From Actinomycetota bacterium (GTDB taxonomy: Bacteria > Actinomycetota > Nitriliruptoria > Euzebyales > JAHELV01), in NCBI GenBank assembly GCA_019347695.1, contig JAHWKT010000003.1:3448-38811 (forward strand): a stretch of DNA of 35,364 nucleotides. Reading direction: 5' to 3'. The translations under genes were made by a program, and so were the position numbers. This document shows, piece by piece, positions 25,169 to 33,355 of this stretch (position 1 is its first letter; every line of letters begins with the position of its first letter). The notes below the pieces were generated by a model. That model made no database searches, was not told where the DNA came from, and saw only the letters and a program-made list of their open reading frames with translations.

Positions 25169-25690
25169 ATGTGGAGCCAACTCGGCATGACGTGGTCACA
25201 GCTCTGGCTGACGGTCGTGTCCGCCATCGGCGTGTACGCCACCATCATCACGCTGAGCCGGATCTTCGGCCAACGGCAGTTCGCGACCTCGACCACCTAC
25301 GATCTGGCGTTCAACTTCGCGATGGGCAGCCTGATCGGGCGAACGCTGCTGGTACGCGTATCGCTGCTCAACGCCGTCGTCGCGCTATGCGCGATGTTCC
25401 TCCTGCACGCAGGCGCCACGTGGTGGCACCACCGCTACAGCGCCATCCACGACATCATCCAGAACCGGCCCGTCCTCCTCGTCGTTGACGGAAAGGTACT
25501 CGACGACGCGCTGCGTCGGACGGGTACGAGCAGGCTGGAAGTCAACCAGGCGTTGCGGCTGGCGGGAATCGGCGCGGTGGAGGACGTCGGCGCCGTGATT
25601 CTCGAACGCAACGGCCAGTTCAGCGTGTTCGGGACGACCCAGCGCCGCACCGACGACGTGTTCGACGAGGTGGTCGACGTCCGACGGTGA
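25169..25690 (+). CDS. DUF421 (YetF-like) membrane protein, copy 2
   Basis: A 173-residue DUF421 protein with its first helix at about 12-30, the family stretch RQFATSTTYDLAFNFAMGSLIGRTLL, and a soluble domain with RPVLLVVDGKVLDDALRRTGTSRLEV and AVILERNGQFSVF. AAGGAGG lies 6 bases before ATG 25169, a strong start; the GTG at 25139 has no such site. It shares only the fold-level pattern with copy 1 at 1394, so the two seem to be old paralogues. The biochemical role is unknown. Confidence 0.85.
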   Translation: MWSQLGMTWSQLWLTVVSAIGVYATIITLSRIFGQRQFATSTTYDLAFNFAMGSLIGRTLLVRVSLLNAVVALCAMFLLHAGATWWHHRYSAIHDIIQNRPVLLVVDGKVLDDALRRTGTSRLEVNQALRLAGIGAVEDVGAVILERNGQFSVFGTTQRRTDDVFDEVVDVRR

Positions 25691-25757
25691 CGATCGCCGT
25701 CGGGACTGCCGAGCCCCGAGAGGTGACCGTGCTCGCGGCGAACCCCCTATCCCCGCG

Positions 25758-26018
25758 TCAGTCCGACGCGTCGTCGGCCGGCGAACCTGGCGCGGCGCTG
25801 CCGGTCTCGGGACGCTCCGGCTCCTGCCCCGGCCCACCCGGCCGGTCGACCTTCTCTGCCGACTCCGTATCGTCCGCACGACCAGGCCCGTGGTCGGTCT
25901 CCATGCCCTTCAACGGCGCGTCCGGTCGTGGTCCGGATCTCCGCATGGTCACGGCTGCGATCACGACGGCGATGGCCGCCAGCCCCCCGAGCAGGAGGAA
26001 CACGAGTGTGCCGCTCAT
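25758..26018 (-). CDS. Small single-pass membrane protein
   Basis: An 86-residue protein with one N-terminal helix (LVFLLLGGLAAIAVVIAAVTM) followed by basic residues and an acidic, Pro/Gly-rich disordered tail. AGAGG is 8 bases upstream of the ATG. There is no homology signal I recognise. It converges on the DUF421 gene. Confidence 0.6.
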   Translation of the reverse strand: MSGTLVFLLLGGLAAIAVVIAAVTMRRSGPRPDAPLKGMETDHGPGRADDTESAEKVDRPGGPGQEPERPETGSAAPGSPADDASD

Positions 26019-26068
26019 CTCAGATCCTCTGCCGTTCCGCTGTCATGTGCAGGTCCGTACCTCTCGTG

Positions 26069-26677
26069 TCACCGCGTACTGGCGACCCGCGCCGACGCTC
26101 TCCGGCGGCGCGCTCGGGAACCACCTCCGACCCTCCTCGCGATCCGGCGCAGGTGACGACTGCCCGCGTGCGCGTGGCGGTCCTGAGCGACGATCAGCAC
26201 GGGGCAGCGTGCGTGCGACACGCAACGCCGGTGGACCGAGGAGCCGAGGAGACGATCGCCCAGCCGGCGACGATCCGGCGTGCCGACCACCAACAGGTCA
26301 GCGCTCGACGCAAGCCGAAGCAGTGTGCGCGCCGGATCAACGTCGCCGACGACGATCTGCTCGACATCGCGCGTGCGCAGGCCGGCATGTGCGACACAGC
26401 GCTCGAGCCGTCGAACTGCGTTGTCGTGCGCCCACCGGTGCTGCACCAACTCGGACCGCACGCCGTCGGTCGCGTCACGCAGCCCTCGCCACGTCGCCCG
26501 GGGCCACATGGCCGTCGCGGTGACCGCGAGCTGGGCATGGTCATCGCGGTGCCACGGCAGCGCATACAGGTACACCACGTCCAACCGGGCGTAGCGCCAC
26601 CGTGCTTCGGTATCGGCGACGAGCAGCACCTCGCGCGAGTGCGCCGATCCGTCGATCCCGACGACGACCTGTGCCAT
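26069..26677 (-). CDS. Universal stress protein (UspA family)
   Basis: A 202-residue Usp-fold protein. It begins MAQVVVGIDGSAHSREVLL and contains LVVGTPDRRRLGDRLLGSSVHRRCVSHARCPVLIV, the classical ATP-binding loop region of nucleotide-binding Usp proteins. A C-terminal basic tail of about 35 residues is extra. ATG 26677 is preferred over 26698 because the first beta strand starts there. It is transcribed away from the LuxR regulator, with divergent ribosome binding sites in the 250-base gap. Confidence 0.83.
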   Translation of the reverse strand: MAQVVVGIDGSAHSREVLLVADTEARWRYARLDVVYLYALPWHRDDHAQLAVTATAMWPRATWRGLRDATDGVRSELVQHRWAHDNAVRRLERCVAHAGLRTRDVEQIVVGDVDPARTLLRLASSADLLVVGTPDRRRLGDRLLGSSVHRRCVSHARCPVLIVAQDRHAHAGSRHLRRIARRVGGGSRARRRRASARVASTR

Positions 26678-26929
26678 CGTGCCAAGCTCCCCTCGCATCG
26701 CTGGCGGGAGCGGCCGGGGTCACGGGTCCGCACAAGGAGGATCGGTGTGCCCGTTCGTGACGCACTCAAACACCCAACGCCTCAAACCCGCTGTCGCAGC
26801 CCCGGGGGTCCTGGTGACGGTCGAGGTGATCCGTGGTCGGAACTTGGGGCAGCCTTTGCCTTCGGACATACCGCGGATGACCCCGCCGAACATACGGTCG
26901 TGTGGCCTACCCCGACCGGAGGACGCCGC

Positions 26930-27622
26930 ATGCACCGTCGACCTGCACCAGCCGCGACGGCTGTGCTGCTGGTCGCGGACGTCTCGCTGTGGCGTGAGGC
27001 GCTGGTCGCTCACCTCGACCAGCGCGACGACGTCGCGCTCGTCGGGTGCGGCGAGCTGGCGGACGCCGCCACACGCGCGGCGGCCGTGCAGGCACCCGTG
27101 GCGATCGTCGACGCCCAGCACGCGACCAGCGATCCCGCGGTAGCGATCCGTGCGGTGCGGTCGGCGAGCCCGCTCACCCGCTGTGTGGCCGTCGTCGGCG
27201 GAGGGGGGCCGGCCGAGCACGGACGAATGCTGGAGGCAGGCGCCACGAACGTGATCGGTGCGGCAGGCTCGCTGTCACATCTGGCATCGGCGATCGTCGC
27301 AGCCCGCGATGGCCGGACGACGCTCGACCCCGCGACGCAACGCAAGCTTCAGCAGGCGTGGCACACCCGCCGCACGTGGGAGCAGGAACGCGACGCGATC
27401 CGCGCACGGCTCAGCCGGCGTGAGATGGAGGTGCTGGCCGATCTCGCGGGCGGGCATGATCAGCGTCAGATCGCCCAGCGCCTGGGCATCTCACCGGCGA
27501 CCGTGCGGACGCACATCAGGAACCTGCTCGGCAAGCTCGGTGCCACGTCACGCCTGCAGGCGGTCGCCGTCGCGCTGCGGTACGGGATCATCCGAGCACC
27601 GCGCTCGCGGCGGGCGGCCTGA
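26930..27622 (+). CDS. LuxR-family response regulator with degenerate receiver
   Basis: A 230-residue NarL/LuxR-type regulator. Residues 10-120 are a receiver-like domain: LLVADVSLWREALVAHL, the putative phospho-acceptor in VAIVDAQ, and AGATNVIGAAGSL where a conserved lysine is expected. The lysine is missing, so phosphorylation may not be the switch. The LuxR helix-turn-helix runs from LSRREMEVLADLAGG to GISPATVRTHIRNLLGKLGATSR (about 162-212). ATG 26930 has GGAGG 7 bases upstream. A GTG at 26747 has a stronger ribosome binding site (AAGGAGG) and stays in frame, adding 61 polar residues; either start is possible. Confidence 0.85.
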   Translation: MHRRPAPAATAVLLVADVSLWREALVAHLDQRDDVALVGCGELADAATRAAAVQAPVAIVDAQHATSDPAVAIRAVRSASPLTRCVAVVGGGGPAEHGRMLEAGATNVIGAAGSLSHLASAIVAARDGRTTLDPATQRKLQQAWHTRRTWEQERDAIRARLSRREMEVLADLAGGHDQRQIAQRLGISPATVRTHIRNLLGKLGATSRLQAVAVALRYGIIRAPRSRRAA

Positions 27623-28256
27623 TGCTGGGCCCATCCGGTGGCCGATCGCGGGTGGATCGCCGACTCCTCAACTGGTGCAACACTTGGAGCTCAGGCGGCC
27701 CTGGCGGATCGTCGACCGGGTCGATGTGGGCGGCGTAGAGTGCCTCGACCAGCGCCTCGACCGCCTGGGTCGCGGCGCACAACGTCACGCCCTCGAGGCG
27801 ATGCGGTCGCGCTACCCCGTGCCGCAGCTGCGTCAGCGCGTCGTCGAGCACCGCGACCGCCGGCGCGAGCGCCGACGTGCGGTCCGCGGAGTGGAAGTAG
27901 TGCAGCACCGGGTACGCGATGTGCTGCTGCGCCAGCCCGGTCAGCTCGGGAACGAGGTTTGCCAGATGCGTCCGCAGCGGTGCAGGCCCCTACCGTCCCA
28001 GCCGTCGGCGACGATGTCGTACAGCAGCAGGATCCATGTGGCGATGATCACCGCGACCATCACCGTGCCGTACCGGGCGAGCGCACGCTCGCTCCCCGGC
28101 GGCCGCGGAGGGCCGCTCGCCACAGCCGGTCCACGACACCGGACCGCCGCCCCGCATCGCGACGGTGGTGACGTACCGGTCGATGAGCGCCACGACGACC
28201 AGCGCGACACCTGGAACGGTCAGCCCGATCGTCATCGGTCCAGACAGCGCACCCAT
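27588..28256 (-). pseudogene. Broken potassium-channel-like membrane protein, copy 2
   Basis: The reading starts with a helix, VPGVALVVVALIDRYVTTVAM, then must switch frames to continue as LWRAAL (a basic region), again for YGTVMVAVIIATWILLLYDIVADGWDG, and again for the cytoplasmic part LTGLAQQHIAYPVLHYFHSADR...AVLDDALTQLRHGV. These pieces are in the order expected for the same channel-like family as copy 1. Between IATWILLL and DGWDG the usual pore and second-helix residues are gone, so an internal deletion accompanies the frameshifts. The end overlaps the LuxR gene by 35 bases. At least three frame changes plus a deletion argue for real decay. Confidence 0.6.
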
Positions 28257-28320
28257 GACGCCTGACCGCCACCCCGAGGTCGACACACATCCGTATCGCG
28301 AGCGGAGCGGCTATCGGAAC

Positions 28321-29721
28321 CTATCGCCGCAGAACGATGGGTACGGCGGTCTCCGCCCCGTCGCGATCGACCGGCTGCAGGTAGGTGAACGTGCCCTCGC
28401 TGTCGACGTCGGTGACCGGGTGGATGGTCATGCGGTCCTCGTCGACGTCCACGATGAGGAGGTGTCCCTCGTCAGCCCACGACAGCGTGCCGGCCTGGTC
28501 CCACCCGTCGCCGTCGGGACGCCCCTCGCGGACCTTGCCCGCCGCACCCGAGATGACGTAGTCCACGCCGTCGACCCGGGCGTGCTGGAAGTTGTGCTCA
28601 TGCCCGCTGAGCATGAGGCGCACACCCTCCTGCTCGAGCAGGGGGACGACCGAGTCGACCAGGTGCTGGGAGTTGCCGTGCTTGGGTCCGGCACAGAACG
28701 GGGGATGGTGGGAGAACGGGATCGTCCAGCCCGATCCATCGCCGGTCAGCGCCTGCTCGAGGAACGCGCGGTGCTCGGGATGGTCGACGAAGTGCTGGGC
28801 GTCCAGGCTCGGCGCCATCGTCGAGTCGACCGCCACGAACTGCACGTGCGAACCGTAGGAGAAGCGGTAGAACAGCCCCGGCTCGACCGACGCGCGACCG
28901 TGCTCGGCTCCGTCGGCGAACCGCAGGTTGGTGAACATGTTGTCCGCCAGCTGGTCGCGGTTGTCGCTGACCTCGGTGTCGCCCGTGTCGTGGTTGCCGA
29001 CTCCGGGGTACACCGGCACCCGGCTGATCGCGTAGCGGTACGGCTCGTAGAAGCTGAAGTACCAGTCGTCGTCGTGATTGCCCGTGCCCGCAACCGTGTC
29101 GTCCTCGCCCAGGTAGATGTTGTCGCCCGTCGTGACCACCAGCCGGACGCCGGCGTGGTCGACGGCGCGCTCGAGCGCGGCACCCAGCCGTCGCTGCCGA
29201 TCCCCCGCCCCGCCAGACGCCAGGATGCCGACGCCATAGTCACCCAGGACCGCGAAGCGCAGCGGCGCGGCGGTGTCGGGTGCCGGGAAGGTGCGAAACC
29301 GCGTGTCGTAGACGCGGTCGGTCTCGACGAGGTCGGGGCCGTCGCCGCGGTCGAGCCAGTCGCGGCGCCGTCCGTCGGTCCATGGCTGGCCGTCGATCGT
29401 GATGCGGTAGCGGTACTCGGTGTCCGGACGCAGCCCCGTGAGCCACGCGTGGTTGCGGGCTGACGTCTCGGTGGTGGCGGCCACCTGACCGGTCGCCAGC
29501 TCGGTCACCTCGACCACCGCGTGACCGAAGGAGCGGGACTCGACACCGAAGGTCGCTCGCCGGTCCGCGTCGAGGGCGTCATCGAGGTCGGGGTCCTCGA
29601 TGATGCCCCAGTCGACGCCGTCCTCATCGGGGTCGTCGAAGTAGAAGGCACCCCACGCGATCAACGCGTCATCGTGGGTCAGCCCAGCCAGGTGCACGAA
29701 CGGTTCCCGGTGGATGGTCAT
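28321..29721 (-). CDS. Purple-acid-phosphatase-like metallophosphoesterase
   Basis: A 466-residue calcineurin-fold phosphoesterase. Residues 60-145 form a fibronectin-like N-terminal domain (AWLTGLRPDTEYRYRITIDG), as in purple acid phosphatases. The metal motifs follow in order: GDYG (Asp161), GDN (Asp200, Asn201), GNHD (Asn243, His244), FSHHPPFC (His338/339) and SGHEHNFQH (His374, His376). Tyr162 in GDYG matches the charge-transfer tyrosine position of purple acid phosphatases. There is no signal peptide, so cytoplasmic location is likely unless it is exported by another route. ATG 29721 has AAGGAG 5 bases upstream. The substrate is unknown. Confidence 0.87.
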   Translation of the reverse strand: MTIHREPFVHLAGLTHDDALIAWGAFYFDDPDEDGVDWGIIEDPDLDDALDADRRATFGVESRSFGHAVVEVTELATGQVAATTETSARNHAWLTGLRPDTEYRYRITIDGQPWTDGRRRDWLDRGDGPDLVETDRVYDTRFRTFPAPDTAAPLRFAVLGDYGVGILASGGAGDRQRRLGAALERAVDHAGVRLVVTTGDNIYLGEDDTVAGTGNHDDDWYFSFYEPYRYAISRVPVYPGVGNHDTGDTEVSDNRDQLADNMFTNLRFADGAEHGRASVEPGLFYRFSYGSHVQFVAVDSTMAPSLDAQHFVDHPEHRAFLEQALTGDGSGWTIPFSHHPPFCAGPKHGNSQHLVDSVVPLLEQEGVRLMLSGHEHNFQHARVDGVDYVISGAAGKVREGRPDGDGWDQAGTLSWADEGHLLIVDVDEDRMTIHPVTDVDSEGTFTYLQPVDRDGAETAVPIVLRR

Positions 29722-29764
29722 GACGCTCCTTGCGGCGACACCTTCGGTCGCCACTGTCTCCGTG

Positions 29765-30046
29765 CTACCCAGCCAGTCGGCCCGTTGGCACCTCGCCGAC
29801 GTAGCTCCCCGCGCCCATGTGACGGGTGACGCGGCGTGGCGCGGCCATGCCACCCTTGAGCAGATCCCGCAGGTCCGGCTCGTCACGGTACAGCTGGGCG
29901 AGGCGGGCCAGGTAGGTCAGGTCCTCGCGCACACCGATCCACTGGACGATTGACCGCACCTCGTCGCTGACCCGAAACGGATGCTCCTCGATACTCAGCC
30001 GCTCGAGCCCCGCGCCGACGAGCACGCCCACATCGATCAGCGGCAT
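29765..30046 (-). CDS. Hypothetical protein
   Basis: A 93-residue ORF starting MPLIDVGVLVGAGLERLSIEEHPFRVSDEVRSI and containing a helical segment DLTYLARLAQLYRDEPDLRDLL. ATG 30046 has ACAGGA just upstream. The frame is open further upstream but with arginine-rich shadow-like composition, so the short version is favoured. I do not recognise the family. It lies on the opposite strand from the divergent GH15 gene, 43 bases before the phosphoesterase gene. Confidence 0.5.
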   Translation of the reverse strand: MPLIDVGVLVGAGLERLSIEEHPFRVSDEVRSIVQWIGVREDLTYLARLAQLYRDEPDLRDLLKGGMAAPRRVTRHMGAGSYVGEVPTGRLAG

Positions 30047-30301
30047 GTCCTGTCCGTCGGTCACGGGCCCCGGTCGTCGCGGGGTCGTGTCGACGCACGG
30101 TACCGCCACGACATCGACTGCCTGCACCGGCAATACCCGTCGGCTCGTGGGATATGTCCGTACGAGAAGTACGCGACGCTGGCGAAGCGCACGCGTCGTG
30201 CACAATGCCGTGGCAGCGACGGTGCTCGCCGGCCGGCCGCAGCTGCACTGTTCTTCTCGGTCGACCACACAACCGACACGCCGACGCCGCCAGGAGACGA
30301 T

Positions 30302-32077
30302 GTGGACAGGATCGACGGGTTCGCGCCGATCGGCGCGTACGGCGTGATCGGCGATGGTCGGGTGGCGGCGCTCGTTGCCGCCGACGGCGCCATCGATTGG
30401 CTGTGCCTACCGGACCTGTCCGGGCCGGCGGTGTTCGCGGCGCTGCTCGACCCCGAACGCGGCGGCAGCTTCGAGCTGCGACCCCGCGACGAGTTCACCG
30501 CGCAGCGGCGGTACCTGCCGGACACCAACGTGTTGGAGACCACCTTCACGACCGCCGACGGTGTCATCCGGGTCACCGACGTGCTGACGCTGCAGGAGGG
30601 TCGTCTGCTGCCGTGGGTCGAACTGGTGCGCCGCGTCGAGGGCGTCAGCGGGCGTGTCGACGTCGCTGTGCGCGTGCGCCCGCGGTTCGACTTCGGCCGC
30701 CTGGCGACGCGCTGGAGGACCGAGCGGGGGTATCCCGTCGCCCGCGGCGGCTCGACCGCGGTGTCGTTGGTGACCGACGGCGACTGCGAGCTGCGCTGCG
30801 AGGGCGACACGCTGACGACGACCGTGTCGTGTGCGGAGGGGTCGCAGCGGCTGGTGTGCCTTGTCGGCGTGGACGACGAGCCGCTGGTCTTCCCGCACCT
30901 CGACCAGATCGGTACGCGCATCGGGCGCACGGCCGACTTCTGGCGGCAGCGCGCCTCGGCGATGCGATACGACGGACCGTATCGCGACGCGGTGGTACGC
31001 AGCGGGCTCGCGCTGCAGCTTTTGATCTCGCAGTCATCTGGAGCGATCGCGGCGGCCGCGACGATGGCGCTGCCCGAGCGCATCGGCGGCTCGGCGAACT
31101 TCGACTACCGCTACCAGTGGGTGCGGGACGCGTCGTTCATCCTCGACGCGTTCATGGGCATCGGGTTCCAGGCGCAGGCACACGCGTCGTTCACGGCGCT
31201 GCAGCGCGCGACCAACCGGACCCATCCTCGCCTGCAGCCCATGTTCCGGCTCGACGGCGACCCGCGACTGCCCGACGAGACCCTGGACCTGCGTGGCTAC
31301 CGGGACTCCCGGCCCGTGCGGATCGGCAACGGCGCTGCCGGCCAGCTGCAGCTGGGCAACTTCGGCGACCTGCTCGACACGACATGGCGCTACACCAACG
31401 ACGGGCACGTGCTCGACACGAGCACCGCCCGCAGGGTCGCCGACGTGGCGAACCTGGTCACCGCACTGTGGACGTGCGACGACTCGGGAATCTGGGAGCT
31501 GCGGCGCTCGCAGCGTCCGTACACCAGCTCCAAGATGGCCTGCTGGCTGACCCTCGACCGCGCGATCACGTTGGCCGAGGACGACCATGTGCCCAAGGCG
31601 CGCGCGGAGCACTGGCGCCGCGAGCGCGACCGCATCCACCGGTTCGTCGAGCAGCACTGCTGGTCGCAGCGACGCGGCAGCTACATCTTCTACGCCGACG
31701 CCGACGACGCGCTGGACGCGAGCGTCCTGTTGGCCGCCCGGATGGGCTATCCCGCCAGCACCGACCGGCTGGAGGCCACGATCGATGCGATCCGGTCGGA
31801 GCTCGGTGCCGGTCCGTTCGTCTACCGCTACAGCGGCACGCAGTCCAGCGAGGGCGCCTTCCTGGCGTGCTCGTTCTGGCTGGTCGAGGCGCTCGCGCTC
31901 GTCGACAAGGTCGAGGAGGCGACCGAGCTGATGGACCAGCTGATCGGCGCGGGCAGCGACCTCGGGCTGTTCTCCGAGGAGATCGATCCCACGACCGGGA
32001 CCTTGCTGGGCAACTACCCGCAGGGCCTGTCGCACCTGGCGCTGATCAACGCCGCACTGGTGCTCCAGCGCGCATGA
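30302..32077 (+). CDS. GH15 glucoamylase/trehalase-type glycoside hydrolase
   Basis: A 591-residue GH15 enzyme. The N-terminal domain (1-260) carries the conserved start IGDGRVAALVAADGAIDWLCLPD. The (alpha/alpha)6 barrel begins with NFDYRYQWVRDASF (about 263). The likely catalytic acid is Glu399 in SGIWELR, and the base Glu559 or 560 in LFSEEIDPTTG, in the place expected for GH15. Members of this branch hydrolyse trehalose or alpha-glucans. There is no signal peptide, so a cytosolic role in trehalose or maltooligosaccharide turnover is likely. GTG 30302 has AGGAG 5 bases upstream. No neighbouring trehalose-synthesis gene is present. Confidence 0.92.
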   Translation: MDRIDGFAPIGAYGVIGDGRVAALVAADGAIDWLCLPDLSGPAVFAALLDPERGGSFELRPRDEFTAQRRYLPDTNVLETTFTTADGVIRVTDVLTLQEGRLLPWVELVRRVEGVSGRVDVAVRVRPRFDFGRLATRWRTERGYPVARGGSTAVSLVTDGDCELRCEGDTLTTTVSCAEGSQRLVCLVGVDDEPLVFPHLDQIGTRIGRTADFWRQRASAMRYDGPYRDAVVRSGLALQLLISQSSGAIAAAATMALPERIGGSANFDYRYQWVRDASFILDAFMGIGFQAQAHASFTALQRATNRTHPRLQPMFRLDGDPRLPDETLDLRGYRDSRPVRIGNGAAGQLQLGNFGDLLDTTWRYTNDGHVLDTSTARRVADVANLVTALWTCDDSGIWELRRSQRPYTSSKMACWLTLDRAITLAEDDHVPKARAEHWRRERDRIHRFVEQHCWSQRRGSYIFYADADDALDASVLLAARMGYPASTDRLEATIDAIRSELGAGPFVYRYSGTQSSEGAFLACSFWLVEALALVDKVEEATELMDQLIGAGSDLGLFSEEIDPTTGTLLGNYPQGLSHLALINAALVLQRA

Positions 32078-32262
32078 CCGTGCAGCCTGACACCCCGCAT
32101 CCAGCCCCCATCCGCAACACCGACCGCCCACCCCCGCCGCCGTGCAGCCTGACACCCGCATCCGGGCCCCATCAGACACCCACGACCGCCCACCCCGTCA
32201 CCGTGTCGGCCGATACTCATATCCGGGCCTCATCCGACACACCCCACCCGAGCCGTCCGCGG
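32078..32262. repeat. Three imperfect 61-62 bp tandem repeats
   Basis: Units begin CCGTGCAGCC (32078), CCGTGCAGCC (32140) and CCGTGTCGGC (32201). The first two are nearly identical across the unit; the third has decayed. The array follows the GH15 stop directly and lies before ctaC. The plus strand is C-rich and poor in G, with G-runs on the other strand. It is not coding: frames open across it have no family character. Confidence 0.75.
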
Positions 32263-32315
32263 TTCTGGCGAGACGACGCATAGGTGGGCGGTCTGTCGGG
32301 TACTGCGGGCCGGGC

Positions 32316-33353
32316 ATGCTGACGACTTTCGCATCCGGGACGCAGCCACGCGAACACCTCCGGGTTCGCTCGGTGCGCCGTGGCACGCGTGTGTCGGCCG
32401 TGGTCGCGAGCTCGCTGGCGCTGACGGGGTGCAGCCTCAGCGGGACGCTGGCGCCCCGCGGTCCCGATGCGCAGATCGCGGCCAACATCTGGTGGTACAT
32501 GCTCTGGCTGAGCGCGGCGATCTTCGTCGGGTGGCTGGCGTTGTTCGTCGTCGCGATGGTCCGCCGGCCCACCGGGGAGATCGACGAGGAGCACGAGCAG
32601 CGGCTGCATCGGCGCTTCATCGTCGGCGGCGGCATCGTGCTGCCGTCGATCGCGTTCGCCTCGCTGTTCGTGATCGACCTGCTCGGCATCGCCGCGCTCC
32701 CGCAGGGCGACGAGGTCGTCGTCGACGCGGTCGGCTACCAGTTCTGGTGGGAGTTCGCCTACGAGCATCCGGAGCTCGTGACGGCCAACGAGCTGTACAT
32801 CCCGACCGACACCGACGTGCAGGTGCGGCTGCGCACCGAGGATGTGATCCACAGCTTCTGGGTGCCGCAGCTGTCGGGCAAGCGCGACATGGTCCCCGGC
32901 CGCACCAACGTGCTGACGCTGCACGCCACCGAGCCGGGCCGCTACCTGGGCGAGTGCACCGAGTTCTGCGGTGTGCAGCACGCCAACATGCGCTTCGAGG
33001 TGGTCGCCGTGCCGCCTGACGAGTACCAGCAGTGGCTCGACGACATGGTCGCGCCGGCGGCCGAGCCCCAGACCGAGGACCAGCGACGCGGCTACGACGC
33101 GTTCATGACCGCCAGCTGCGCGGCCTGCCACGTGATCCGCGGCACGCCAGCGGACGGACGGGCCGGGCCGGATCTCACGCACTTCGCGCAACGCCGTTGG
33201 CTCGGGGCCGGCGCAGCTCCCAACGACCGCGGTCACCTCGGCGGGTGGGTGGTCAACCCACAGTCGATCAAGCCTGGCAGCACCATGCCACCGGTCGAGC
33301 TCGACGCCGAGGACCTGCCGGTGCTGCTCGACTACCTCGAGAGTCTGGAGTAG
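32316..33353 (+). CDS. ctaC: Cytochrome c oxidase subunit II with fused cytochrome c (caa3 type)
   Basis: A 345-residue lipoprotein subunit II. The lipobox is LALTGC (Cys39 from ATG 32316; from the alternative GTG 32373 the signal peptide would be a more normal 20 residues). Two membrane helices follow (about 55-80 and 100-125). The CuA site is complete: His179 in DVIHSFWVP, and Cys214, Cys218, His222 and Met225 in CTEFCGVQHANM. A C-terminal cytochrome c domain adds the heme site CAACH (268-272) and a methionine region (GSTMPPVEL). This extra domain makes it a caa3-type oxidase. The stop is only 3 bases before ctaD, so they form an operon. Confidence 0.93.
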   Translation: MLTTFASGTQPREHLRVRSVRRGTRVSAVVASSLALTGCSLSGTLAPRGPDAQIAANIWWYMLWLSAAIFVGWLALFVVAMVRRPTGEIDEEHEQRLHRRFIVGGGIVLPSIAFASLFVIDLLGIAALPQGDEVVVDAVGYQFWWEFAYEHPELVTANELYIPTDTDVQVRLRTEDVIHSFWVPQLSGKRDMVPGRTNVLTLHATEPGRYLGECTEFCGVQHANMRFEVVAVPPDEYQQWLDDMVAPAAEPQTEDQRRGYDAFMTASCAACHVIRGTPADGRAGPDLTHFAQRRWLGAGAAPNDRGHLGGWVVNPQSIKPGSTMPPVELDAEDLPVLLDYLESLE

Positions 33354-33355
33354 GC

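Noticed and set aside
26930-27622. Two-component system with a kinase
   Set aside because: No histidine kinase gene is adjacent and the receiver lacks the conserved lysine.
28165-29463. A plus-strand open frame opposite the purple-acid-phosphatase-like gene
   Set aside because: The minus-strand protein has all metal-binding motifs in order; the antisense frame has none.
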